Source: Nitrospina sp. (lineage in GTDB: Bacteria; Nitrospinota; Nitrospinia; Nitrospinales; VA-1). Taken from it: a stretch of 7,095 nt of DNA. Location of the stretch: positions 1 to 7,095 of the forward strand of contig DODH01000239.1 of NCBI GenBank assembly GCA_003545625.1, read 5' to 3'. This document shows positions 1 through 5,932 of this stretch, piece by piece. Each line of letters starts with the position of its first letter. The first letter of the stretch is position 1. Position numbers and translations under genes: made by a program. The notes under the pieces are model-generated. The model was not told the origin of the DNA and did no database searches. It saw nothing but the letters and a program-made list of their open reading frames with translations.

Positions 1-116
1 ACGATCGAGATGGTATTTTCAGAATTGCTCCATCGCTTTTTGGTGACCGAATCCACTCCCGAACAGGCCGGGAGGGCTATCAACAACACCAACAAAATTT
101 TGCATATCAGGTTCAT
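1..116 (-). CDS. Putative lipoprotein, N-terminal fragment (cut by window edge)
   Basis: Only the first 38 codons are visible; the reading frame runs open off the left edge. Translation from the ATG at 116-114 gives a type II signal peptide: a short N-terminus with Lys6, a hydrophobic stretch at residues 7-15 and a lipobox LPAC with Cys18 as the predicted lipidated residue. A polar stretch rich in Ser, Asn and Lys follows. Proline at lipobox position -2 is less usual but tolerated. The start is supported by GGAG on the minus strand (122-125), five bases before the ATG, and by a good promoter further upstream. The protein is expected to be anchored to a membrane on the periplasmic side. The mature domain is outside the window, so function cannot be given. 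It lies downstream of the FGE/CcdA gene but has its own promoter, so it is probably a separate unit. Confidence 0.65.
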   Translation of the reverse strand, partial: MNLICKILLVLLIALPACSGVDSVTKKRWSNSENTISI

Positions 117-121
117 GGTCG

Positions 122-182
122 CTCCGAGTGAAATAGCCTTATTTCAACCCGCATTCTAGCAAATAATGTTTCCCGTATTCAA
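122..182 (-). promoter_or_regulatory. Sigma70-type promoter, leader hairpin and RBS of the lipoprotein gene
   Basis: On the minus strand a -35-like TTGAAT (182-177) is followed after 18 bases by TAGAAT (158-153). TG one base upstream of the -10 makes an extended -10. The predicted start is near 146, giving a leader of about 30 bases. A perfect 7-bp stem with a 4-base loop (146-129) forms at the extreme 5' end of that leader, followed by GGAG at 125-122. The order promoter, hairpin, RBS and ATG is coherent. The transcription start itself is inferred. Confidence 0.5.
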
Positions 183-204
183 TGGCTTATCTGTCCACTC
201 GGCG

Positions 205-304
205 CCAGCGTGACGCTGGACTCAGTTTGCAACATCGTTGTCGGCTAGCAACGATGTTCTAGGCTCAATCCAGCCCTTGCTATCTGCCTCCGGCGGTTCG
301 CCGG
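205..304 (-). repeat. Dispersed hairpin-bounded element, copy A (inverted)
   Basis: Exactly 100 bp. Read on the minus strand it begins with the hairpin CCGGCGAACCGCCGG (304-290) and ends with CCAGCGTCACGCTGG (219-205). The first of these is identical to the left hairpin of copy C and the second to its right hairpin. The core includes TAGCAAG, TTGAGCC and GTTGCTAGCC, matching copies B and C with small offsets. Copy A also has a perfect 10-bp inverted repeat (231-240 with 249-258). The left end touches the stop codon of the FGE/CcdA gene (305-307) with no gap. No T-tract follows either hairpin in the direction of the gene, so this is not a classical intrinsic terminator. It resembles REP/BIME or MITE-type repeats, but I cannot assign it to a named family. 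Confidence 0.8.
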
Positions 305-2116
305 TTACATGAACCAGTGCAAAACGGCTTCTTCGAAGTCACTGAACCAGATCTGGACTTCGATGGGGATAAGGCTATTGATATAAGTCATATAACCCGT
401 TGCCAGAACAATGCCCAGCGCGATCAGCAGGAATCCGCTGAACAGGTTGGTGGTATGCAGAAAAAAGGTTTTTCCTCCTACAGTGACATCCCACCCTTTT
501 CCCCGAAGCAGGGTCCAGAACAAACCGTCTTTCGGCAGGTTACCGCACAGTGTGGCGACTATGATGAGAGGGAGCCCCAGACCCACTGCATAGAAGAACA
601 GCAGGTTCATTCCCTGCAAAACGGTTTTTTCCGAAGCCGCGAGCATAAGAATGCTGGAAAGGATAGGCCCGACACAGGGTGTCCAGCCTAACGCGAAGGT
701 TGCGCCAAACAGGAAAAACCCTATATAAGTGGAAGCTGGCCTGCCTTTAAAAGTTGCACCTGAAAAACCTTTGCCGAATAGGGTCATGACACCGAATATT
801 CCCACGATGACACCCCCGACTTGGGTGATCTGGAATATATAATCTCTAAGGATTTGGCCTAAAGCACTGGCGGAGGCGCCCATCACCACAAACACAGTTG
901 CCAGCCCAAAAAAGAAAACCAGGGACATGCGCCCCATACGTGCCCGGTCGGATTGTGCGGTCACCGCAAAATAAGCTGGAAGAATGGGTAATGTGCAGGG
1001 GGATAAGAAACTGAACACGCCCGCAATGAATGCCAGCAGGGTCAGGGCCACGATTCCAGAATCCGGCAAGTTGGGTTTAGGCTGGAAAGGGTTCAGTGGG
1101 GCGGATTTTGAAACGGTAGATTCCGTAGCTGCGGAAGAAAGGGGGGGCTTGGTGATGGTGAGAGAAGAAACCGAACGAGCATTTCGGAAAGAAGAAGTCT
1201 TCGTTCTCATGAAGGTGGGCTGGGTTACGCTTGCACAGCGGAACCCCACATCTGGTGCCGGTTCATCGGCGCTGGAGTATTGCCGGTAACCGCTACGGGC
1301 AAACATCTTGATGGCTTGGCTGTACAAGGGAAAATGCCCGATATCACTGGCGGACTGGCCGCGCAGAATTTTTAATTCGGTCTGGTAATACTCGCTTTGA
1401 TACATACTCCCTTTGTAAGGCTGGTAATCGTTGTCCACCCACTCCCACACATTGCCGATCAGGTCATGAACACCTTCCGTGCTGGCACTTTTTGGAAAAG
1501 ACCCGACTGCCACGGGCTGGTTTTTACTGCCGGACCGGTCCGAAAGGTTTGCCCACCCTGACTGGAACTCGTTTCCCCAAGGATATTCATTGCCCTCTTT
1601 GCCTCTTGCGGCACGCTCCCACAGTTTTTCTGTAGGCAATTTCTTTTGCGCCCATTGACAGAAGTTAGCCGCATCATACCAGCTGACATGGGTGACCGGC
1701 TCGTTACCTTGGCCTTCCGGAAAACTCGAGCCCTGCCAGTTCGGGGGAGTTATGGCATCCAGAGCATCGACATATTTTTTATAGCGTTTGTAGGTAACCT
1801 CATAGCGGTCAATATAGAATTCCTTAAGGAAAATTTTCTGCTGCGGAGTCTCATCGGCATACCAGGGTTTCGGGATACCCATTGAAAGTGCCTCGGCGGA
1901 CTCGTCCTTCTTATCGGTGCCGAATACAAAAGGGCCGGGGGGAATATAGACCATGTCCCCTTCAAGGGAATAATCGTGTTCTTGTTGGGACCATCCTTCA
2001 TGCGGCCATAACAAAAGAAGGCCGAACAGTGACAGGACAAGGCTTCCTGCTAAACGGGAAAACAGGTTCATTGAATGAGTCGGGTTTTTTGCGGGCTGGG
2101 ACAAGAAGTCTTTCAT
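305..2116 (-). CDS. Fusion protein: periplasmic FGE-like (SUMF1) domain + CcdA/DsbD-type membrane electron transporter
   Basis: 603 residues. A signal peptide or anchor lies at about 16-43. An FGE-sulfatase/SUMF1 fold follows at about 54-296 (start GDMVYIPPGPF, landmark GNVWEWV at 221-227, end GFRCAS at 291-296), then a Ser/Thr/Pro-rich linker (about 297-350). The rest is a CcdA domain (351-583) with about six membrane segments. Its two redox-cysteine motifs are visible: SPCTLP (Cys374) and TPCVGP (Cys481). CcdA proteins pass electrons from cytoplasmic thioredoxin to periplasmic thioredoxin-like partners; the TlpA gene 11 bases upstream is the obvious partner. The FGE-like part lacks the closely spaced cysteine pair of formylglycine-generating enzymes (the region has RSGYRQYSS), so sulfatase activation is unlikely. 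I read it as a periplasmic binding or docking domain. Neither start has a good RBS; ATG at 2071, beginning MNLFSRLAG, would give a more typical signal peptide. Domain calls are firm; the joint role is inference. Confidence 0.9.
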   Translation of the reverse strand: MKDFLSQPAKNPTHSMNLFSRLAGSLVLSLFGLLLLWPHEGWSQQEHDYSLEGDMVYIPPGPFVFGTDKKDESAEALSMGIPKPWYADETPQQKIFLKEFYIDRYEVTYKRYKKYVDALDAITPPNWQGSSFPEGQGNEPVTHVSWYDAANFCQWAQKKLPTEKLWERAARGKEGNEYPWGNEFQSGWANLSDRSGSKNQPVAVGSFPKSASTEGVHDLIGNVWEWVDNDYQPYKGSMYQSEYYQTELKILRGQSASDIGHFPLYSQAIKMFARSGYRQYSSADEPAPDVGFRCASVTQPTFMRTKTSSFRNARSVSSLTITKPPLSSAATESTVSKSAPLNPFQPKPNLPDSGIVALTLLAFIAGVFSFLSPCTLPILPAYFAVTAQSDRARMGRMSLVFFFGLATVFVVMGASASALGQILRDYIFQITQVGGVIVGIFGVMTLFGKGFSGATFKGRPASTYIGFFLFGATFALGWTPCVGPILSSILMLAASEKTVLQGMNLLFFYAVGLGLPLIIVATLCGNLPKDGLFWTLLRGKGWDVTVGGKTFFLHTTNLFSGFLLIALGIVLATGYMTYINSLIPIEVQIWFSDFEEAVLHWFM

Positions 2117-2127
2117 GGATAACGAAC

Positions 2128-2628
2128 TCAGTTTCCCAGAAGATTTTCGAAGTACAGCAGGTTATCCGGGCTAGCCCAGTCTTCTGCCCCTCTCAGTTCA
2201 CCGATGATATTTCCTTTAGGGTCAATCATAAAAGTGGTGGGGAGGCTGACTACCCCGAATTTGTTGCTGGCCTGCAATTGCTGGTCTAGAAGAATGGGGA
2301 AGGAAAGACCGTGGGCTTTGATAAAAGGTTCCACAATCTTTGCCCCGAACATATCGTTGGATATGGCAAGCAGGGAAAAATTTTTGGATTTAAAACGCTG
2401 ATATAAAGTTTCCAGTGAGGGCATTTCCATTTTGCAGGGGCCGCACCAGGTAGCCCAGAAATTTACCAGAACATATTTCCCCCTGTGCTGGCTAAGGCTG
2501 ACTTCCTCTCCACTAAGGGATTTGAGGGTGAAGTCCGGTGCCGGTACAGTTTTCTCGGATTGTGCCAGGGCGATGGGTGAAAAAAACAACGCGCATGCCA
2601 AACAGAAAAATAATGCGATTTTTTTCAT
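2128..2628 (-). CDS. TlpA/ResA-like periplasmic thiol-disulfide oxidoreductase
   Basis: 166 residues from ATG 2628. The N-terminal MKKIALFFCL and hydrophobic run to about residue 22 (IALAQ) look like a cleavable signal peptide. A thioredoxin-like fold of the AhpC/TSA-Redoxin type follows: PAPDFTLKSLSG near 29-40, active-site WCGPC at 61-65 and the cis-proline loop SLPTTF (Pro130). Family members reduce disulfides in the periplasm, classically on apocytochrome c or copper-site proteins, and are re-reduced by CcdA or DsbD. The CcdA fusion gene 11 bases downstream fits that partnership. A longer TTG-initiated reading (to 2670) would begin inside repeat copy B and put residues before the signal peptide, so I reject it. 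No Shine-Dalgarno sequence is visible. A TATAAT sits just upstream of the ATG, so the message may be leaderless. Substrate is unknown. Confidence 0.92.
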   Translation of the reverse strand: MKKIALFFCLACALFFSPIALAQSEKTVPAPDFTLKSLSGEEVSLSQHRGKYVLVNFWATWCGPCKMEMPSLETLYQRFKSKNFSLLAISNDMFGAKIVEPFIKAHGLSFPILLDQQLQASNKFGVVSLPTTFMIDPKGNIIGELRGAEDWASPDNLLYFENLLGN

Positions 2629-2632
2629 GAAG

Positions 2633-2638
2633 ATTATA
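2633..2638 (-). promoter_or_regulatory. Possible -10 element of the TlpA-like gene
   Basis: A perfect TATAAT on the minus strand ends five bases from the ATG, between the gene and repeat copy B. A start about seven bases downstream would fall on the ATG and give a leaderless message, consistent with the absence of an RBS. No convincing -35 exists at 16-18 bases upstream, where the end hairpin of copy B lies. This is inference from one motif. Confidence 0.3.
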
Positions 2639-2642
2639 AAGG

Positions 2643-2743
2643 CCAGCGTGCCGCTGGACCCGACTAGCAATAGCTCGTTGAGCCGAGTCAGCTCTTTGCT
2701 AGCTAGAAATAGTTATTGCCCTTTGGGTCCAGCGTTACGCTGG
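2643..2743 (+). repeat. Dispersed hairpin-bounded element, copy B
   Basis: 101 bp in the same orientation as copy C. The left hairpin CCAGCGTGCCGCTGG (2643-2657) and right hairpin CCAGCGTTACGCTGG (2729-2743) each have a 6-bp stem and 3-base loop. The core carries ACTAGCAATA, TTGAGCCGAG, TTTGCTAGC and TTATTGC, matching copy C closely, and a GGGT just before the right hairpin in both. The right end continues GCGCCTAG; the inverted copy A continues GCGCCGAG, so the true boundary may lie several bases further out. The element occupies much of the gap between the NifU-type gene and the TlpA-like gene. Confidence 0.8.
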
Positions 2744-2804
2744 CGCCTAGTGGTCCCTTTGATGGATATTCGGGGCATTCAGGTTAAATTGGAAAAGAGG
2801 GAAA

Positions 2805-3026
2805 TTATTCTACGGATTCAACACAACGCACCATGGGGATGGCTTTTTTTAAAGCTTTTTCAATACCCATCTTCAGGGTCATGAGGGAACTGGAACAGGA
2901 AACGCAGGCCCCCACGAGTCGGACTTTCACAACTCCGTCTTCAACTTCCACCAGCTCAACGTTGCCGCCATCCTGAATGAGCATGGGTCGAAGACTCTCC
3001 AGTATTTCTTCGACTTCTTCTTCCAT
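2805..3026 (-). CDS. NifU C-terminal-domain-like Fe-S cluster scaffold/carrier
   Basis: 73 residues from the ATG at 3026, essentially one NifU C-terminal (Nfu) domain. Features: MEEEVEEILESLRPMLIQDGG at the start (helix plus the QDGGNVEL motif at 18-25), then GVVKVRLVGAC and the cluster-binding CVSC (Cys41 and Cys44), then the LKMGIEKALKKAIP helix. Nfu proteins bind a 4Fe-4S cluster at the CXXC of a dimer and hand it to client apoproteins in the cytoplasm. The ATG at 3026 is preceded by AGGGG at suitable spacing. Earlier candidates (ATG 3053, TTG 3083) would start beside or inside repeat copy C, lack an RBS and add non-homologous residues. Its neighbour on the upstream side, past copy C, is a 2[4Fe-4S] ferredoxin, a plausible client. 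Free-standing Nfu domains of this size are common. Confidence 0.9.
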   Translation of the reverse strand: MEEEVEEILESLRPMLIQDGGNVELVEVEDGVVKVRLVGACVSCSSSLMTLKMGIEKALKKAIPMVRCVESVE

Positions 3027-3055
3027 GGAATCCCCTGTTTTATGGTCCTGCATGA

Positions 3056-3155
3056 CCGGCGAACCGCCGGTGGTAACTAGCAATAATTCATTAAGCCGAG
3101 ATAACCTGTTGCTAGCCTATTAACGCTATTGCTACTGGGTCCAGCGTCACGCTGG
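3056..3155 (+). repeat. Dispersed hairpin-bounded element, copy C
   Basis: Exactly 100 bp between the ferredoxin and the NifU-type gene. Left hairpin CCGGCGAACCGCCGG (3056-3070), right hairpin CCAGCGTCACGCTGG (3141-3155). The core has CTAGCAATA (3077-3085), AAGCCGAG, AACCTGTTGCTAGCC and CTATTGCTA. TAGCAATA (3078-3085) is the perfect reverse complement of the later TATTGCTA, so the core can fold as a long hairpin. The right hairpin ends at 3155 and the ferredoxin stop codon begins at 3156. It is in the same orientation as copy B and opposite to copy A. Confidence 0.82.
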
Positions 3156-3909
<754 letters not shown>

Positions 3910-3910
3910 A

Positions 3911-3942
3911 TATATAGTGTGACTTTAGGGCCTTGTTGTCAA
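3911..3942 (-). promoter_or_regulatory. Possible promoter of the JAMM gene
   Basis: On the minus strand a perfect TTGACA (3942-3937) is followed by CACTAT after 17 bases or by TATATA (3916-3911) after 20. Each pairing has a weakness: a poor -10 or a long spacer. Either would start transcription at or just after the ATG, matching the lack of an RBS and implying a leaderless message. It would drive the JAMM and downstream ferredoxin genes. Confidence 0.35.
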
Positions 3943-3968
3943 ATAGTTTTGGGCTATGTGCAACTGCT

Positions 3969-4268
3969 TCAAGGGTGGGTTTTGATTACCAGGTCATTAT
4001 CGACAGTGATCTGGCAGGCCAGACGAAAGTCTGCCGGCTTTTTGGCTAGTTTTTCTGTTTCAGCTTCATTCCTGGGAGCCACGTTTCCTGCAACGATCTG
4101 GACGGTGCAGGCGGTGCAAAGAGCCCGGCCCCGACAGTTCAGGATTTTATGAATATGGGCGTAAACACTGAATTTATTGCGGATAGCTGCTTTCCGCAGG
4201 TTTTCTCCAGGCTCGACCTGAATGGTACGATTTTCTCTCTCAAAATGAACTTTTAGCATAGTGGACAT
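3969..4268 (-). CDS. 2Fe-2S ferredoxin, adrenodoxin/ISC-like cysteine spacing
   Basis: 99 residues, one beta-grasp ferredoxin domain. The cluster ligands are visible: Cys45, Cys51 and Cys54 in CRGRALCTAC (C-X5-C-X2-C), and Cys85 in RLACQITV. The X5 spacing matches adrenodoxin and ISC-type ferredoxins rather than plant-type photosynthetic ones (X4). It is a cytoplasmic one-electron carrier, possibly serving Fe-S assembly or an oxygenase or reductase; no dedicated reductase is in the window. The start may be ATG 4268 or the in-frame ATG at 4259 (MLKVHFERENR); neither has a clear RBS, and the second gives the more usual N-terminus. TAAAAT lies six bases before the upstream ATG. The JAMM gene follows after 59 bases, so co-transcription is possible despite the candidate promoter in between. 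Confidence 0.92.
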   Translation of the reverse strand: MSTMLKVHFERENRTIQVEPGENLRKAAIRNKFSVYAHIHKILNCRGRALCTACTVQIVAGNVAPRNEAETEKLAKKPADFRLACQITVDNDLVIKTHP

Positions 4269-4517
4269 CCGGGGATTTTAACGGGATTTCTATTTATTCG
4301 ATAATCTTCTCTAAGGTAATTCGCAGACCCTTATTTATAAGGGCCGCTCTTGACCAAAAGCAGTTTTCGGAGATGATCTTAAGTTTCCCGAATCATACCG
4401 GACTCGAACCCGGATTCAAAATTATTTTCTCCCACCCGGTGCCCTCTAGCGAGGGAGGCGACTGGACAAGAGCTCTTCAGGCCGAGCTAACCTTATTGCA
4501 AGCAGGAAAAGCTCTTG
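4269..4517. other. Non-coding gap with several hairpins, no gene seen
   Basis: This 249-bp stretch separates the cysteine-rich gene from the 2Fe-2S ferredoxin. It contains a perfect palindrome CCCTTATTTATAAGGG (4328-4343), a hairpin with a tRNA T-arm-like loop (4390-4417), a CCCTC/GAGGG hairpin (4442-4455) and a diverged copy of the dispersed element core (from about 4466). I found no open frame with a plausible start, and no complete tRNA: the T-arm-like piece has no matching acceptor or anticodon arm. The promoter for the ferredoxin presumably lies here, but I see no convincing -35/-10 pair. Confidence 0.5.
4390..4417 (-). other. tRNA T-arm-like hairpin without a tRNA
   Basis: On the minus strand the loop region reads GGTTCGAGTCC, the usual bacterial tRNA T-arm sequence. 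It is closed by CCGG/CCGG (4398-4401 with 4410-4413) and, past a 4-base bulge, by GAAT/ATTC. The adjoining 3' strand TGATTCGG has no complement at tRNA distance upstream, and no CCA follows. It may be a tRNA remnant, an attachment-site scar or a chance hairpin. Confidence 0.35.
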
Positions 4518-4527
4518 CTAGTTGCAG
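4466..4527 (+). repeat. Diverged core of the dispersed element, copy D
   Basis: Read on the plus strand, the order of words matches copy C: CAAGAG, GGCCGAG, TAACCT, TTGC-AGC, then GCTCTTGCTAG. The equivalents in C are CAATAA, AGCCGAG, TAACCT, TTGCTAGC and GCTATTGCTA. CAAGAGC (4467-4473) is the perfect complement of GCTCTTG (4511-4517), where copy C pairs CAATA with TATTG, so one T-A pair is replaced by G-C. The CCRGCG end hairpins are missing. The right part overlaps the end of the cysteine-rich gene, whose TAG stop (4520-4518) is the CTAG-like word of the element. Assignment rests on alignment by eye. Confidence 0.5.
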
Positions 4528-4847
4528 GCTTCAATTTGGATGAAATTTCTCAATTGGCCTTTGCCCCAATACCCGTAAAACGCGCTTCCTGCAGTGGTGC
4601 AGGAGGTGGTTGTGTGGACAACCTGTTTTTGTCCGGCATCCCCTTTTAACACTCCTACCTGTGAATAGGGTGGGATGCAACCTCCGCAATTGGCACAATA
4701 AGTGGAATAGCGTTTGCACAGCTTGTGCAGGCAGGGCTCACAAACGACGGGGTCGAACAGATAAATTTCTTCCCCCAGATATTCGATCATCGTGGGTGCA
4801 GTATTTACCCGTGTTCCACATTCCTGACAAACCGGGGATGGATTCAT
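4518..4847 (-). CDS. Cysteine-rich, probably zinc-binding protein of unknown function
   Basis: 109 residues with ten cysteines. The pattern is CQEC (Cys7, Cys10), CEPC (Cys36, Cys39), Cys44, CANCGGC (Cys51, 54, 57), then Cys83 and Cys108. The paired CXXC knuckles 25 residues apart suggest a zinc ribbon or treble clef in the first 60 residues. The second half (HTTTSCTTAGSAFYGYWGKG, 78-97) is Gly/aromatic-rich and unlike a ribbon. No signal peptide or membrane segment is visible, so it is probably cytoplasmic. I do not recognise the family. It lies 50 bases downstream of mreB on the same strand, with no terminator between, and may be co-transcribed. No RBS is visible. The last residues and the TAG stop lie in the diverged repeat core, so the original C-terminus may have been altered. 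The reading frame itself is convincing because of the knuckle spacing. Confidence 0.75.
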   Translation of the reverse strand: MNPSPVCQECGTRVNTAPTMIEYLGEEIYLFDPVVCEPCLHKLCKRYSTYCANCGGCIPPYSQVGVLKGDAGQKQVVHTTTSCTTAGSAFYGYWGKGQLRNFIQIEACN

Positions 4848-4897
4848 AAATGCCAGTTAATTTTTGGGGAGCGAAGGAAAATTGTACCTCAACCGGG

Positions 4898-5932
4898 TTA
4901 GTTGATACAGACTTTTTTCATATTGGGGAAGTCATCAAGAATCGCTCCGGCACCTTTGACAATACTGAGGAGGGGGTCTTCGGGAATAAAGACTTTCAGG
5001 GTAGTTTTTTCTTCGATCATTTTATCCAGTCCGCGGAGGAGGGCACCACCTCCGGTGAGGTATATGCCATTGGAGTGAATATCAGAAGAAAGTTCCGGCG
5101 GGATTTTTTCCAGGGCGCGCATGATGACAGCGATGATAGTAGTCAGCGGTTCTTTCAGTGCTTCACGGATTTCCTCATCGCTTATGGTGATAGACATGGG
5201 GACGCCGGTTTTAACATTCAATCCTTTGACTTCAGTAGTCAGGGTCCCCGCTTGCGGAAAGGCACTGCCGATTTCCTTTTTAGCGCGTTCGCCTTCGAAT
5301 ACGCCGATATTTAGATGGTGCTGCAGTCGCATATAGCGGACGATGGATTCATCAATTTCGTCTCCCGCAACGCGTACGGATTCTCCGTAAGCGATAGCGG
5401 ACAGGGAAATGACTGCTACATCGGTAGTGCCGCCGCCAATATCGATAATCATATTTCCTTCGGGTCTGTGTACGGGTATGCCAACGCCGATTGCGGCGGC
5501 CATAGGCTCTTCCACCAGATGGACTTCCCGGATTCCCGCCTCGAGGGAAGCATCAATTACTGCTTTTTTTTCCACTTGGGTAATGCAGGTCGGTACGCCG
5601 ACAACTATGCGGGGTTTAAAGAACCGGTATCCGGTCAGCACTTTTTTAATAAAATACTGAATCATCTGGTTGGTCACATCAAAGTCGGCGATGACTCCGT
5701 CTTTCATAGGACGGATGGTGTTGACCCGGGAATGGGTCCGGCCAAACATTTTTTTGGCTTCCAGTCCAACCGCTTCAACGGAATTGTCATCTACGTTTAT
5801 TGCGACCACGGAGGGTTCGTTCAGCACAATTCCCTTTTCGGTAATGTAAACCAGGGTGTTTACCGTTCCCAAATCCATAGCCAGATCGGTGGATAACCTG
5901 CTGAAAACACTGTTAAATAAATTTTTTATCAT
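4898..5932 (-). CDS. mreB: Rod-shape-determining actin homologue MreB
   Basis: 344 residues, the standard MreB length. N-terminal MIKNLFNSVFSRLSTD resembles the membrane-binding amphipathic helix of Gram-negative MreB. The actin-fold ATP-binding motifs follow: phosphate-1 DLGTVNT (20-26), phosphate-2 DIGGGTTDVAV (164-174) and the adenosine motif around LTGGGALLRGLD (292-303). Also typical are VGVPTCITQVEKKAV and LVEEPMAAAIG. MreB polymerises on the inner face of the cytoplasmic membrane and guides lateral peptidoglycan synthesis with MreC, MreD, RodA and PBP2. The ATG overlaps the TGA of the upstream GAF/GGDEF-like gene (ATGA), so translation is probably coupled. The usual mreC and mreD do not follow; the next gene is the cysteine-rich protein. 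This may be a second MreB paralogue or a lineage with a split mre operon. Identification is secure. Confidence 0.97.
   Translation of the reverse strand: MIKNLFNSVFSRLSTDLAMDLGTVNTLVYITEKGIVLNEPSVVAINVDDNSVEAVGLEAKKMFGRTHSRVNTIRPMKDGVIADFDVTNQMIQYFIKKVLTGYRFFKPRIVVGVPTCITQVEKKAVIDASLEAGIREVHLVEEPMAAAIGVGIPVHRPEGNMIIDIGGGTTDVAVISLSAIAYGESVRVAGDEIDESIVRYMRLQHHLNIGVFEGERAKKEIGSAFPQAGTLTTEVKGLNVKTGVPMSITISDEEIREALKEPLTTIIAVIMRALEKIPPELSSDIHSNGIYLTGGGALLRGLDKMIEEKTTLKVFIPEDPLLSIVKGAGAILDDFPNMKKVCIN

Noticed and set aside
205..304. Intrinsic terminator after the FGE/CcdA gene
   Set aside because: The hairpins are strong but no T-tract follows on the minus strand; identical hairpins recur in the other copies of the element.
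305..2116. Sulfatase-activating formylglycine-generating enzyme
   Set aside because: The FGE fold is present, but the closely spaced active-site cysteine pair is absent and no sulfatase is in the window.
2629..2670. Longer TlpA-like reading from a TTG at 2670
   Set aside because: The added codons come from repeat copy B and would precede the signal peptide; ATG 2628 gives a normal secreted protein.
3027..3083. Longer NifU-type reading from TTG 3083 or ATG 3053
   Set aside because: It begins in or beside repeat copy C, has no RBS and adds residues unlike the family; ATG 3026 has AGGGG upstream.
205..3155. CRISPR-like repeats
   Set aside because: Copies are far apart, in mixed orientation and not separated by uniform spacers.
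4390..4500. A tRNA gene on the minus strand
   Set aside because: A T-arm-like and a weak D-arm-like segment can be seen, but no acceptor stem pairs and no anticodon arm forms at the required distances.
4850..5896. Plus-strand open frames opposite mreB (4850-5314, 5315-5896), and similar ones elsewhere
   Set aside because: They are antisense shadows of strongly conserved minus-strand genes and show no recognisable domain.
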